Assembly (NCBI GenBank): GCA_023428245.1 | Contig: JAEYYX010000120.1 | Coordinates: 1 to 13,255, forward strand | DNA from: Pseudomonadota bacterium | GTDB taxonomy: Bacteria > Myxococcota_A > Polyangia > Polyangiales > Polyangiaceae | Length of the DNA: 13,255 nucleotides | Direction: 5' to 3' | Part shown: positions 7,632 to 13,255 of the stretch, in pieces | Position numbering within the stretch: the stretch's first letter is position 1 | Layout of the letters: every line of letters starts with the position of its first letter | Notes under the pieces: model-generated | What the model saw: the letters and a program-made list of their open reading frames with translations, nothing else | Database searches by the model: none | Told to the model about the DNA's origin: nothing | Made by a program: the position numbers and the translations under genes

Positions 7632-8428
7632 CTTCCCATCCCCGCACTCTGCTCCGCACCGTCGAGGCGAACCTTCGTCCGATCGGTCGCGGCCGGGCGA
7701 TCGCTGTCGCCGTCTCAGGAGGACCGGACTCGATGGCGCTCCTCCACTCTCTCGCTCTCTTGAGGCAGCGCCTCGATCTCCGCCTCCTCGCCATCTCCGT
7801 CGACCATGGCCTCCGCCCAGAAGCATCCGTGGAGGTCGACTTGGTGCGCCGTTTCGCGGCAGAACTCAGCGTCTCATTCCGCTCCGCGCGCCTCAGCCTC
7901 AGCCCCGGCAGCAATATCCAGGCCCGCGCCCGCGAGGCCCGTTACGAGGCCCTCTCTTCCATCACCGATGAAGAGCTGGGGACCGAAGCCTTCCTCGCCA
8001 CAGCCCACCATGCGGAAGACCGCGCCGAGACAGTCCTCTTGCGCTTGCTCCGAGGAACCTCCGTCGAAGGGCTCGGAGTCCTGCCTCCCGTCGCCGGCCG
8101 CCTCGTGCGTCCCATGGTCACAGCGCAAAAGTCCGATGTGCTCGCCCACAATGAGCGACACGGCATTCCGAGCGTCCGTGACCCGTCGAACCTCGACCCT
8201 CGCTTCCTCCGCGTCCGCGTCCGGCGCGAACTCCTGCCGCTCCTCGAAGAGCTCAGCCCCGGAATCGTCCAGAAACTCTGTAGCCTTGCGGAGGACGTAA
8301 GCGGCGAAATCCCCCTCGGTTTGAACCGCGAACAACGCGCTCAGCTCAGGCGGGCGCTCTCCGACCCGGAGGCCCGGACAGACGTCCCGCTCGGCCGCGG
8401 GCTCTGGCTCAGGAAGGAATCGACGTGA
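7628..8428 (+). CDS. tilS: tRNA(Ile)-lysidine synthase TilS, short form
   Basis: TilS attaches lysine to C34 of the minor tRNA-Ile (CAU), making lysidine so that it reads AUA and is charged with isoleucine. The 266-residue product has the PP-loop VSGGPDSMALLH (SGGPDS at 30-35), VDHGLRPEA at 58-66, an ARxARY block near 100-106, TAHHAEDRAETVLLRLLRGT at 125-144, and DPSNLDPRFLRVRVR near 185-199. It ends soon after the catalytic domain and lacks the substrate-binding and C-terminal domains of the roughly 430-aa enterobacterial enzyme. Compact forms of about 310 aa are known, e.g. in Aquifex. The start is GTG at 7628, overlapping the mnmA TGA (GTGA). Two PP-loop wobble-modifying enzymes are therefore translated in tandem. 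Confidence 0.95.
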   Translation: MTSHPRTLLRTVEANLRPIGRGRAIAVAVSGGPDSMALLHSLALLRQRLDLRLLAISVDHGLRPEASVEVDLVRRFAAELSVSFRSARLSLSPGSNIQARAREARYEALSSITDEELGTEAFLATAHHAEDRAETVLLRLLRGTSVEGLGVLPPVAGRLVRPMVTAQKSDVLAHNERHGIPSVRDPSNLDPRFLRVRVRRELLPLLEELSPGIVQKLCSLAEDVSGEIPLGLNREQRAQLRRALSDPEARTDVPLGRGLWLRKEST

Positions 8429-8513
8429 CGGGAGTTGAATGCCATAGTCTTTGCTCTCGGCGCTCGGGCGAGTCGGGCGGCGGGCTGATCATCAAGGACC
8501 GCGAGGCTATCCC

Positions 8514-10460
8514 GTGAAGCAACCGCAAAAGACACTCCTCCTTTGGGTTGTGGTCACCGTGTCTGTACTGGCTGTATGGCAACTCATCAGCCCGTCCGTT
8601 CATGGGCCACAGGCCATGGCCTATAGCGATTTCCTACGCTTGGTCGAAGCCCCCGAAACTGAAAAACACGTCCGCGACATCCAGATCCGCGATCGCGACT
8701 TCAAGTTCGAGATCGTCGATCCCGCGCAAGCGGCCGAGAAGCGGACTTCATGGGGTACCACGATCGGTCCCGCCGATGTCGATCCCTCGAAATTCATTGA
8801 GCAAGGTGTGAGCGTCACCTTCCACAAGGATGAAGGTGGTGCGTTCTGGATGAGCGCGCTCACGATCATGCTACCGATGCTCTTCCTCTTGGCCATGTTC
8901 TACCTGTTCATGCGCCAAATTCAGTCCGGCGGCGGCAAGGCGATGAGCTTTGGAAAGAGCCGCGCCCGCCTCCTGAACGAGGCTCAGAACAAGATCACGT
9001 TCGCAGACGTCGCGGGCATCGATGAGGCCAAGGACGAAGTCGAAGAGATCATTGCCTTCCTCAAAGATCCGAAGAAGTTCCAGCGCCTCGGCGGCCGCAT
9101 CCCGAAGGGTGTGCTCATGATGGGTCCGCCCGGAACTGGAAAGACTCTGCTCGCTCGCGCGATTGCAGGCGAAGCCGGCGTTCCCTTCTTCAGCATCTCG
9201 GGTTCCGACTTCGTCGAGATGTTCGTGGGCGTGGGTGCGAGCCGCGTCCGCGACCTCTTCGAGCAAGGAAAGAAGCACGCCCCCTGCATCATCTTCATCG
9301 ATGAGATCGACGCAGTCGGCCGTCATCGCGGCGCCGGTCTCGGCGGCGGTCACGATGAGCGTGAACAAACCCTGAACCAGCTCCTCGTTGAGATGGACGG
9401 CTTCGAGTCGAACGATGGCGTCATCATCATCGCCGCCACGAACCGCCCCGACGTTCTGGACCCGGCGATCCTGCGCCCCGGTCGCTTCGACAGGCGCATC
9501 ACTGTGCCCCGCCCCGATGTGCGCGGCCGCGAGGGCATCCTCGGCGTCCACACGCGCAAGGTGCCGCTCTCCGGTGACGTGGATCTGAACATCCTCGCCG
9601 CAGGCACCCCGGGCTTCGTCGGCGCCGACCTCGAGAACCTCGTGAACGAAGCGGCTCTCCTCGCTGCGCGCCAGGACAAAGAAGCCGTCACGATGGTCGA
9701 CTTCGAGCTCGCCAAGGACAAGGTCCTGATGGGCGCGGAGCGCCGCAGCATGGTCATGAGTGAAAAGGAGCGCGCGACCACGGCCTGGCACGAAGCCGGA
9801 CACACGCTGATCGGGAACCTCGTTCCGGGCAACGATCCCGTGCACAAGGTCTCGATCATTCCGCGCGGCGCGGCTCTCGGCGTCACGCAGAGCCTCCCGC
9901 AGGAAGACCGCCACACGATGACCCGAAGCCAGGCCCTCGCGCGCATCGCCATGCTGCTCGGCGGTCGCGTCGCGGAAGAGCTCGTCTTCTCCGAGATCAC
10001 AACGGGCGCCTCCGACGACATCAAGCGCGCCACGCGCATCGCCCGCACGATGGTCTGTGAATATGGGATGAGCGAGAAGCTCGGCCCCCTCGCCTACGGC
10101 GAGAACGAGGAGAGCGTCTTCCTCGGCCGCGAGTTCGCGCAGCGCCGCGAGGACTACTCCGACGAAACGGCGCGCGAGATCGATCGCGAGGTCCGCGCGA
10201 TCGTCGACGCCCAGTACGAGATCGTCAAGAACGTCCTCTCGGAGAACCGCGAAAAACTCGAGCGCCTCGCGATGGGGCTCCTCGAGCGCGAGACCCTGGA
10301 CTCCGCCGAGATCAGCGCGTGCATGGAGGGCCGCTCGATGCCCGAACGCAAGCGCGTCGTGATCCCGACCTGGACCGAGCGCAAGGAGCGCGAACGCGAG
10401 AAGAAAGAGCGTCGCCCGATCTTCACGCCGCCTCCGAAGCCTATCACCGGCGAAGCTTGA
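8514..10460 (+). CDS. ftsH: ATP-dependent zinc metalloprotease FtsH
   Basis: FtsH is a hexameric AAA+ protease anchored in the inner membrane that degrades unassembled membrane proteins and short-lived cytosolic regulators. The 648 residues hold helix 1 (about 7-26), a periplasmic segment (about 27-112), helix 2 (about 115-133), the AAA+ module with Walker A GPPGTGKT (204-211), Walker B IIFIDEID (259-266), the second region of homology with Arg321 and Arg324, and the zinc site HEAGH at 426-430 with the third ligand probably Asp502 in GASDDIKRAT. A highly charged tail (TERKEREREKKERR) ends the protein. Length is normal. The GTG at 8514 is chosen over the open frame from 8451: GAGG lies 7 nt upstream and it places helix 1 at the N-terminus. 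It follows tilS by 85 nt, a pairing seen in many bacteria. Confidence 0.98.
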   Translation: MKQPQKTLLLWVVVTVSVLAVWQLISPSVHGPQAMAYSDFLRLVEAPETEKHVRDIQIRDRDFKFEIVDPAQAAEKRTSWGTTIGPADVDPSKFIEQGVSVTFHKDEGGAFWMSALTIMLPMLFLLAMFYLFMRQIQSGGGKAMSFGKSRARLLNEAQNKITFADVAGIDEAKDEVEEIIAFLKDPKKFQRLGGRIPKGVLMMGPPGTGKTLLARAIAGEAGVPFFSISGSDFVEMFVGVGASRVRDLFEQGKKHAPCIIFIDEIDAVGRHRGAGLGGGHDEREQTLNQLLVEMDGFESNDGVIIIAATNRPDVLDPAILRPGRFDRRITVPRPDVRGREGILGVHTRKVPLSGDVDLNILAAGTPGFVGADLENLVNEAALLAARQDKEAVTMVDFELAKDKVLMGAERRSMVMSEKERATTAWHEAGHTLIGNLVPGNDPVHKVSIIPRGAALGVTQSLPQEDRHTMTRSQALARIAMLLGGRVAEELVFSEITTGASDDIKRATRIARTMVCEYGMSEKLGPLAYGENEESVFLGREFAQRREDYSDETAREIDREVRAIVDAQYEIVKNVLSENREKLERLAMGLLERETLDSAEISACMEGRSMPERKRVVIPTWTERKEREREKKERRPIFTPPPKPITGEA

Positions 10461-10480
10461 GCACACAGGTTCATCAGGCT

Positions 10481-10496
10481 GCGGAGCTCGCTCCGC
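10481..10496 (+). terminator. Short hairpin after ftsH
   Basis: GCGGAG and CTCCGC pair around a CTCG loop, starting 20 nt after the ftsH stop. The stem is short (6 bp) and followed by TTCGG rather than a T-run, so termination is only possible. It sits in a segment resembling the repeat found after the 54-aa membrane gene. Confidence 0.35.
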
Positions 10497-10554
10497 TTCG
10501 GTCGTCGGTGCTCAGGTACTCTCTACGCTGCGCGCCTCCTCCCTAGCGGGGCTT

Positions 10555-10644
10555 CGCTCGCAACCCTGGTGAACCGGCTTTGAGTCGGACGGCTGCGCTC
10601 GCTCGCAACCCTGCTGAACCGGCTTTGAGTCGGACGGCTGCGCG
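10555..10644. repeat. 45-bp direct repeat, two tandem copies
   Basis: Units at 10555-10599 and 10600-10644 begin CGCTCGCAACCCT and run through GAACCGGCTTTGAGTCGGAC and GGCTGCGC. I see two differences: GGTG versus GCTG near the start, and the final base. The start of each unit is the approximate reverse complement of 10468-10487 just after ftsH, so the region has direct and inverted copies of related sequence. Confidence 0.92.
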
Positions 10645-10729
10645 ATGCTGAATCCGACAGCGCCTCGACTGAACTCGGGGCGCTCTCTTTTTTGGGGGAA
10701 GTCGATCGCTCTACCGAGGGCGACTGAAC

Positions 10730-10750
10730 CCGGGGCGTTTTTGGCCCCGG
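10730..10750. other. GC-rich hairpin with T-rich loop
   Basis: CCGGGGC and GCCCCGG form a perfect 7-bp stem around GTTTTTG. The T-run is in the loop and no T-tract follows on either strand, so it is not a standard terminator. It lies in the repeat-rich spacer upstream of the secreted-protein genes. Confidence 0.45.
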
Positions 10751-10916
10751 TCCATCACAAAAGGCTGAGCCCAGCCGAGCCTTCGCCTGAACTCACCGCC
10801 TACCGCTTCGCTCCTGAACTCCATCGACTGGCCCGTCATCCGAACGTCATCTTCTGCAAGAACGAGCTCGCCCTTATTCGAACGAACGGGGATTCGCCTT
10901 CGATCAGGATTCGTTC

Positions 10917-10945
10917 TCGACAGTCGCGTGCGGTCGGCTAACTAT
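10917..10945 (+). promoter_or_regulatory. Weak promoter candidate for the secreted-protein operon
   Basis: TCGACA (10917-10922) resembles a -35 hexamer with one mismatch. AACTAT (10940-10945), 17 nt later, matches three of six -10 positions. The ATG of the signal-peptide frame follows at 10965. The -10 is poor and overlaps the hairpin at 10942-10963. The candidate rests on position as much as sequence. Confidence 0.2.
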
Positions 10946-10963
10946 TCCCGACAGGGGGAATAG
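10942..10963 (+). promoter_or_regulatory. Hairpin covering the ribosome-binding site of the signal-peptide frame
   Basis: CTATTCCC and GGGAATAG form a perfect 8-bp stem around a GACAGG loop. The Shine-Dalgarno-like GGGGGA (10954-10959) is half in the loop and half in the 3' arm, and the ATG starts 2 nt after the stem. In mRNA the hairpin would compete with ribosome binding, so it could act as a switch or thermosensor. It could also be a DNA operator. Confidence 0.5.
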
Positions 10964-10964
10964 G

Positions 10965-11084
10965 ATGTCGCTTCCGACTAGGTCACAGACCATCATTCTT
11001 TCGTTGCTTACGCTAGCCTCGTTCGCACTTCAGTCGAATCGAGCGATGGCACAGAGCACCGCAAATCAGAATTCCAGCTGGTGA
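10965..11084 (+). pseudogene. Signal-peptide frame (39 aa) detached from the following protein
   Basis: The 39 codons read MSLPTRSQTIILSLLTLASF followed by ALQSNRAMAQS and a short polar end. This is a textbook Sec signal peptide: basic n-region, hydrophobic core at about 9-22 and a likely cleavage after AMA (27-29). It has GGGGGA 5 nt before the ATG. The frame stops at TGA 11082-11084, exactly overlapping the GTG of the 550-aa ORF in another frame (GTGA). That frame is open from 10982, so a single-base slip anywhere between 10982 and 11084 would fuse signal peptide and protein. The likeliest explanation is a frameshift, genuine or a sequencing error. A real 39-aa leader coupled to the next gene is less likely. 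Confidence 0.6.
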
Positions 11085-12733
11085 CTGTCGAGGTCACTAG
11101 AATGGTTCGACCGCCAGTGGTGAGCCCAGGTCCCTTGGACCTGGGTCATACAATCCGAATCGAGATTGCAGGAATGGTTTCGGACCCCTTTGAGCTGCGC
11201 TGCCACCCGTGGCCTTTGTGCAACACATATCGGGTCAACCAAACCTGGAACGAATGGGATTTTCTGCAGGTGAAGCTGGCCGGCGACGCTGCGCGCGGCT
11301 ACTCGGGGCCGCTGGCACATCGCGAGCCAGAGCCCCCCTTCGGGGATATCGCGACCCGAGCGCGCCGGGCGCTCCCCGCCGACCTAGCCCTGAGCGGAAC
11401 GCTCGACGCTGCCCTCGGCGCCTACGGGCGCCACCTCACGGTCCGCTACACGATCACGAATCAGGGCCCCGGACGCGCGGACGAACCGACCCTCGAGCTG
11501 CCGCTGTCGCCCGGGCTCGAGCTCGTCCGCTGCAACCTGCCGGGCGGACGTTGCTTCGAGCATCAGGGGACGCTCGTCGCCGGGGTCGATGAGCTCGCCC
11601 CGAACGTGAGCGTCGTGGTCGAAGTCGAATTGCGCGCGAACTGCGAGCTCGGAGCGGGAGAGACCGCGACTCTCCGCGCTCGCGTCCACGCGCGGACCCG
11701 TGACCCGAACCCTTCGGATGACGGCGTCGAACTTAAAGCCTCCCTCTTACCGAGCTTCGGCTTCGAAGACCCGGCGCATCCGTGGGTCAAGGCCTTCACG
11801 GGCGGTACCCAGGCGATGCCGACGGCCCTGACCGATCGGGGCACCTCCGTCCGGCTCACCTGCGGCTACCACGCCTTCGAGAGCCCCCCGTTTGATACCG
11901 ATGAGCTCGGTGTGAGCGGGTCGAACCTACTCGTCGATGTGTTCGTACCTCCTGCGAGCTGGGGCGGCTGGGTCGGTGAGATCCAGCTCTTCGTCGAAGT
12001 ACCGGCCGCGAACGTCTGGAACCGCTTCGTCGGGCAGGTCGGCCTGAGCGCGCTTCCGCGCGGGGTCTGGTCGACGCTCACGTTCCCGCTCGACGCTACG
12101 ACCGCCGCGCTCTTCAGCGAGAGTTGGCCCGACGCGCGGCTTCGCTTCGGCTCGAACCTCGGTCTTTGTGGCCCGTCGGTGTTCTTCGACGACGTGCGCT
12201 TCGGAGGCGAGCTCGTTTGCCAAGAACCGCTCCCCCCGGACGATCCCGTCGCGACGAGCTCGGTCCTCTCCTTTGACCAGCTCGCCGATTGGTCCGGGCC
12301 GCCTGGTGCCCTCAGCTCCGAGTCTTCCGCAGTCGTCGAAGGTACGGGAGCGCTCCGCCTGAGCCCGCGGCCCTGGACGAGCGTCACGAGCCGCCCCTTC
12401 GCGACCAGCGAGCTCTCGAGCATCACGAACCGCCTCGCCCTCGAGGTCTTCATTCCCGACGCCGCGGCCTACGCCTATTGGGTCGGAGGATTGAACGCCT
12501 TCCTCGACTGCCCGTCCGCCGGCCTCTACCGCCGCTGGCTCGGCTATCATGCGCTCCAGTTCCTCGAGAGCGGCGCTTACAATCGTATCGAGTTCCCGCT
12601 CGCTCCGGAGGCAATCGCCGCGCTCCAGGGAACACATTCAGACTGCCGATTCAGCTTCGAGATCGCCTCCGACCCGGTGCTCGGCGGGATCATTTTCGAC
12701 GCGGGTGGGTTTGTTCAAGGAGGGAATCCATGA
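11081..12733 (+). CDS. Secreted-type protein: DUF11-like domain plus two repeated beta-sandwich domains
   Basis: 550 residues from GTG 11081, overlapping the signal-peptide frame; ATG 11102 with GAGG 8 nt upstream is an alternative start. It has no signal peptide of its own but looks exported: Thr/Val-rich strands and scattered cysteines. About 106-222 resembles a DUF11-like Ig-type repeat (LTVRYTITNQGPGRADEPTL then CELGAGETATLRARV). Two later segments, about 226-375 and 396-543, are copies of each other: DVFVPPASWGGWVGEIQLFV matches EVFIPDAAAYAYWVGGLNAF, and WSTLTFPLDATTAALF matches YNRIEFPLAPEAIAAL. They are probably jelly-roll, binding-type domains. The role is unknown; surface binding is a guess. 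The stop overlaps the lipoprotein start (ATGA), so the two genes form an operon. It may be inactive if the frameshift is real. Confidence 0.75.
   Translation: MTVEVTRMVRPPVVSPGPLDLGHTIRIEIAGMVSDPFELRCHPWPLCNTYRVNQTWNEWDFLQVKLAGDAARGYSGPLAHREPEPPFGDIATRARRALPADLALSGTLDAALGAYGRHLTVRYTITNQGPGRADEPTLELPLSPGLELVRCNLPGGRCFEHQGTLVAGVDELAPNVSVVVEVELRANCELGAGETATLRARVHARTRDPNPSDDGVELKASLLPSFGFEDPAHPWVKAFTGGTQAMPTALTDRGTSVRLTCGYHAFESPPFDTDELGVSGSNLLVDVFVPPASWGGWVGEIQLFVEVPAANVWNRFVGQVGLSALPRGVWSTLTFPLDATTAALFSESWPDARLRFGSNLGLCGPSVFFDDVRFGGELVCQEPLPPDDPVATSSVLSFDQLADWSGPPGALSSESSAVVEGTGALRLSPRPWTSVTSRPFATSELSSITNRLALEVFIPDAAAYAYWVGGLNAFLDCPSAGLYRRWLGYHALQFLESGAYNRIEFPLAPEAIAALQGTHSDCRFSFEIASDPVLGGIIFDAGGFVQGGNP
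11125..11145 (+). other. Strong hairpin inside the start of the 550-aa ORF
   Basis: CCCAGGTCC and GGACCTGGG form a perfect 9-bp stem around CTT, encoding part of SPGPLDLG. It lies 40 nt after the overlapped stop at 11082-11084. That is too far for a typical -1 frameshift stimulator, but it could pause ribosomes or attenuate transcription. There is no T-run after it. Confidence 0.5.
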
Positions 12734-13255
12734 AGTGCTTTTCCGCGCTGAGCTGGTTTGGATTCGTTCTGCTCGCCCTGCCAAGCTGCGAAACGAAAGA
12801 TACGAGCGATGGTTCCGGAGGAACGGGAAATGCCGGCGGAACTACGTCCGAGTACGTACAGCTTGAGTCGGGGTCCGAGGTGACTTTTTCATGCCCTGAT
12901 GAAGTCGAAGGTCTACATTACGAAGTTACGGCGGCGATCTGCAGAATCTGGGACGGTGGAGTCTGGGCCGAAGTCAGCTTTGGAAACACCGAGCTTCGCG
13001 TTCACGTTGCTAACGACGCTCTCGGAATCTACCAAACGGGACAGAACACCAGCACGCGCGTCCTTGCCAACACAAGTTGCGCCGCTTCCTCGATCCGAAA
13101 CCGCACTCCCTGCACGATCGAGCTCGCAGAGTACACCCGCGCGGAGAATCCGGTCGATGGCATGGCGGGCGCGAGCGGCACTGCGGTCGAGGTCGGATCG
13201 GCCGTCACCATGCTCGTCGATTGCCCTGAAGGACTCAGCATCGATCGCGGCGACG
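12730..13255 (+). CDS. Lipoprotein with internal repeats, 3' end outside the window
   Basis: An open frame of 175 codons runs to the window end, so the gene is partial. It begins MKCFSALSWFGFVLLALPSC, a signal peptide with lipobox LPSC and lipidation at Cys20, followed by a Gly/Ser/Thr/Asp linker (21-40) typical of outer-membrane lipoproteins. A repeat follows: LESGSEVTFSCPDEVEGL near 45-62 and VEVGSAVTMLVDCPEGLS near 153-170 share the pattern GSxVT, Cys-Pro and Gly-Leu, so at least two domain copies exist. A strong ribosome site AAGGAGGG (12717-12724) lies 5 nt before the ATG. The ATG overlaps the upstream stop. Codon use is less GC-biased than in ftsH or mnmA. No family is recognised; a surface partner of the upstream protein is inferred from the operon. 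Confidence 0.8.
   Translation, partial: MKCFSALSWFGFVLLALPSCETKDTSDGSGGTGNAGGTTSEYVQLESGSEVTFSCPDEVEGLHYEVTAAICRIWDGGVWAEVSFGNTELRVHVANDALGIYQTGQNTSTRVLANTSCAASSIRNRTPCTIELAEYTRAENPVDGMAGASGTAVEVGSAVTMLVDCPEGLSIDRGD

Larger units (their letters stand above)
10461..10964. other. Repeat-rich intergenic spacer, no convincing gene
   Basis: This 504-bp stretch between ftsH and the signal-peptide frame holds an inverted pair (GGTTCATCAGG at 10468-10478, CCTGGTGAACC at 10565-10575, one mismatch), a small hairpin after ftsH, two 45-bp tandem units, a GC-rich hairpin at 10730-10750, and scattered CTGAAC motifs near 10611, 10668, 10724, 10790 and 10822. CGACTGAACTCGGGGCG and CGACTGAACCCGGGGCG occur near 10665 and 10721. 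A 98-codon ORF at 10645-10941 crosses it, but third-position G/C bias is weaker than in neighbouring genes and no ribosome site is visible, so I do not call it. Confidence 0.7.

Noticed and set aside
8871..10466. 531-codon minus-strand ORF antisense to ftsH
   Set aside because: ftsH is certain from its motifs; the antisense product is a low-complexity acidic/Arg-rich shadow.
10730..10750. Intrinsic terminator
   Set aside because: The T-run is in the loop and neither strand has a T-tract after the stem.
10645..10941. 98-codon ORF in the repeat-rich spacer
   Set aside because: Third-position G/C bias is weaker than in neighbouring genes, there is no ribosome site, and it crosses a hairpin and repeat motifs. 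A gene remnant cannot be excluded.
10965..11145. Programmed -1 ribosomal frameshift joining signal peptide and 550-aa protein
   Set aside because: No X-XXY-YYZ slippery heptamer is visible before the stop and the hairpin is about 40 nt away, too far for a usual stimulator.

Overview
The window reads as a chromosomal segment of a GC-rich Gram-negative bacterium, most likely Myxococcota/deltaproteobacterial. This is inferred from gene style: large lipoproteins with Gly/Asp-rich linkers after the lipobox, a c-type haem motif joined to TolB-like repeats, a FliA-family sigma factor next to a REC-GAF-HD-GYP regulator, and high GC at third codon positions. No sequence search was possible. I see no tRNA, rRNA, CRISPR array, transposase or phage gene.

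Layout. (1) 1-2264: a minus-strand 740-aa lipoprotein with one CxxCH haem motif and TolB/WD40-like repeats, followed by a hairpin. (2) 2265-2755: a divergent intergenic region, then a 54-aa two-helix membrane protein on the plus strand (2495-2659), then a 41-bp tandem repeat that runs into the 3' end of lipB. (3) 2756-5669: a minus-strand operon, CPBP membrane protease > REC-GAF-HD-GYP response regulator > lipB, linked by an ATGA overlap and a 17-nt gap. (4) 5682-6419: a divergent FliA/WhiG-type sigma factor whose likely start lies only 12 bp from the protease start. (5) 6531-10460: plus-strand mnmA, tilS and ftsH; mnmA and tilS overlap by GTGA and ftsH follows 85 nt later. (6) 10461-10964: a repeat-rich 504-bp spacer with two near-identical 45-bp units, inverted repeats and hairpins. 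(7) 10965-13255: a signal-peptide reading frame that stops exactly at the start of a 550-aa protein in another frame, then a lipoprotein gene cut by the window end, joined by ATGA.

How the parts relate. The central genes are housekeeping: protein lipoylation (LipB), wobble-base modification of tRNA (MnmA, TilS) and membrane proteolysis (FtsH). The HD-GYP regulator and the sigma factor add cyclic-di-GMP and transcriptional control, but their targets are not in the window. The outer genes encode cell-surface proteins of unknown role.

Most worth checking: the broken or split signal peptide at 10965-11104 with an SD-sequestering hairpin before it, the repeats downstream of the small membrane gene and of ftsH, which share a core sequence and position, and the small membrane protein itself. 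I found no clear candidate for a wholly new defence or biosynthetic system.
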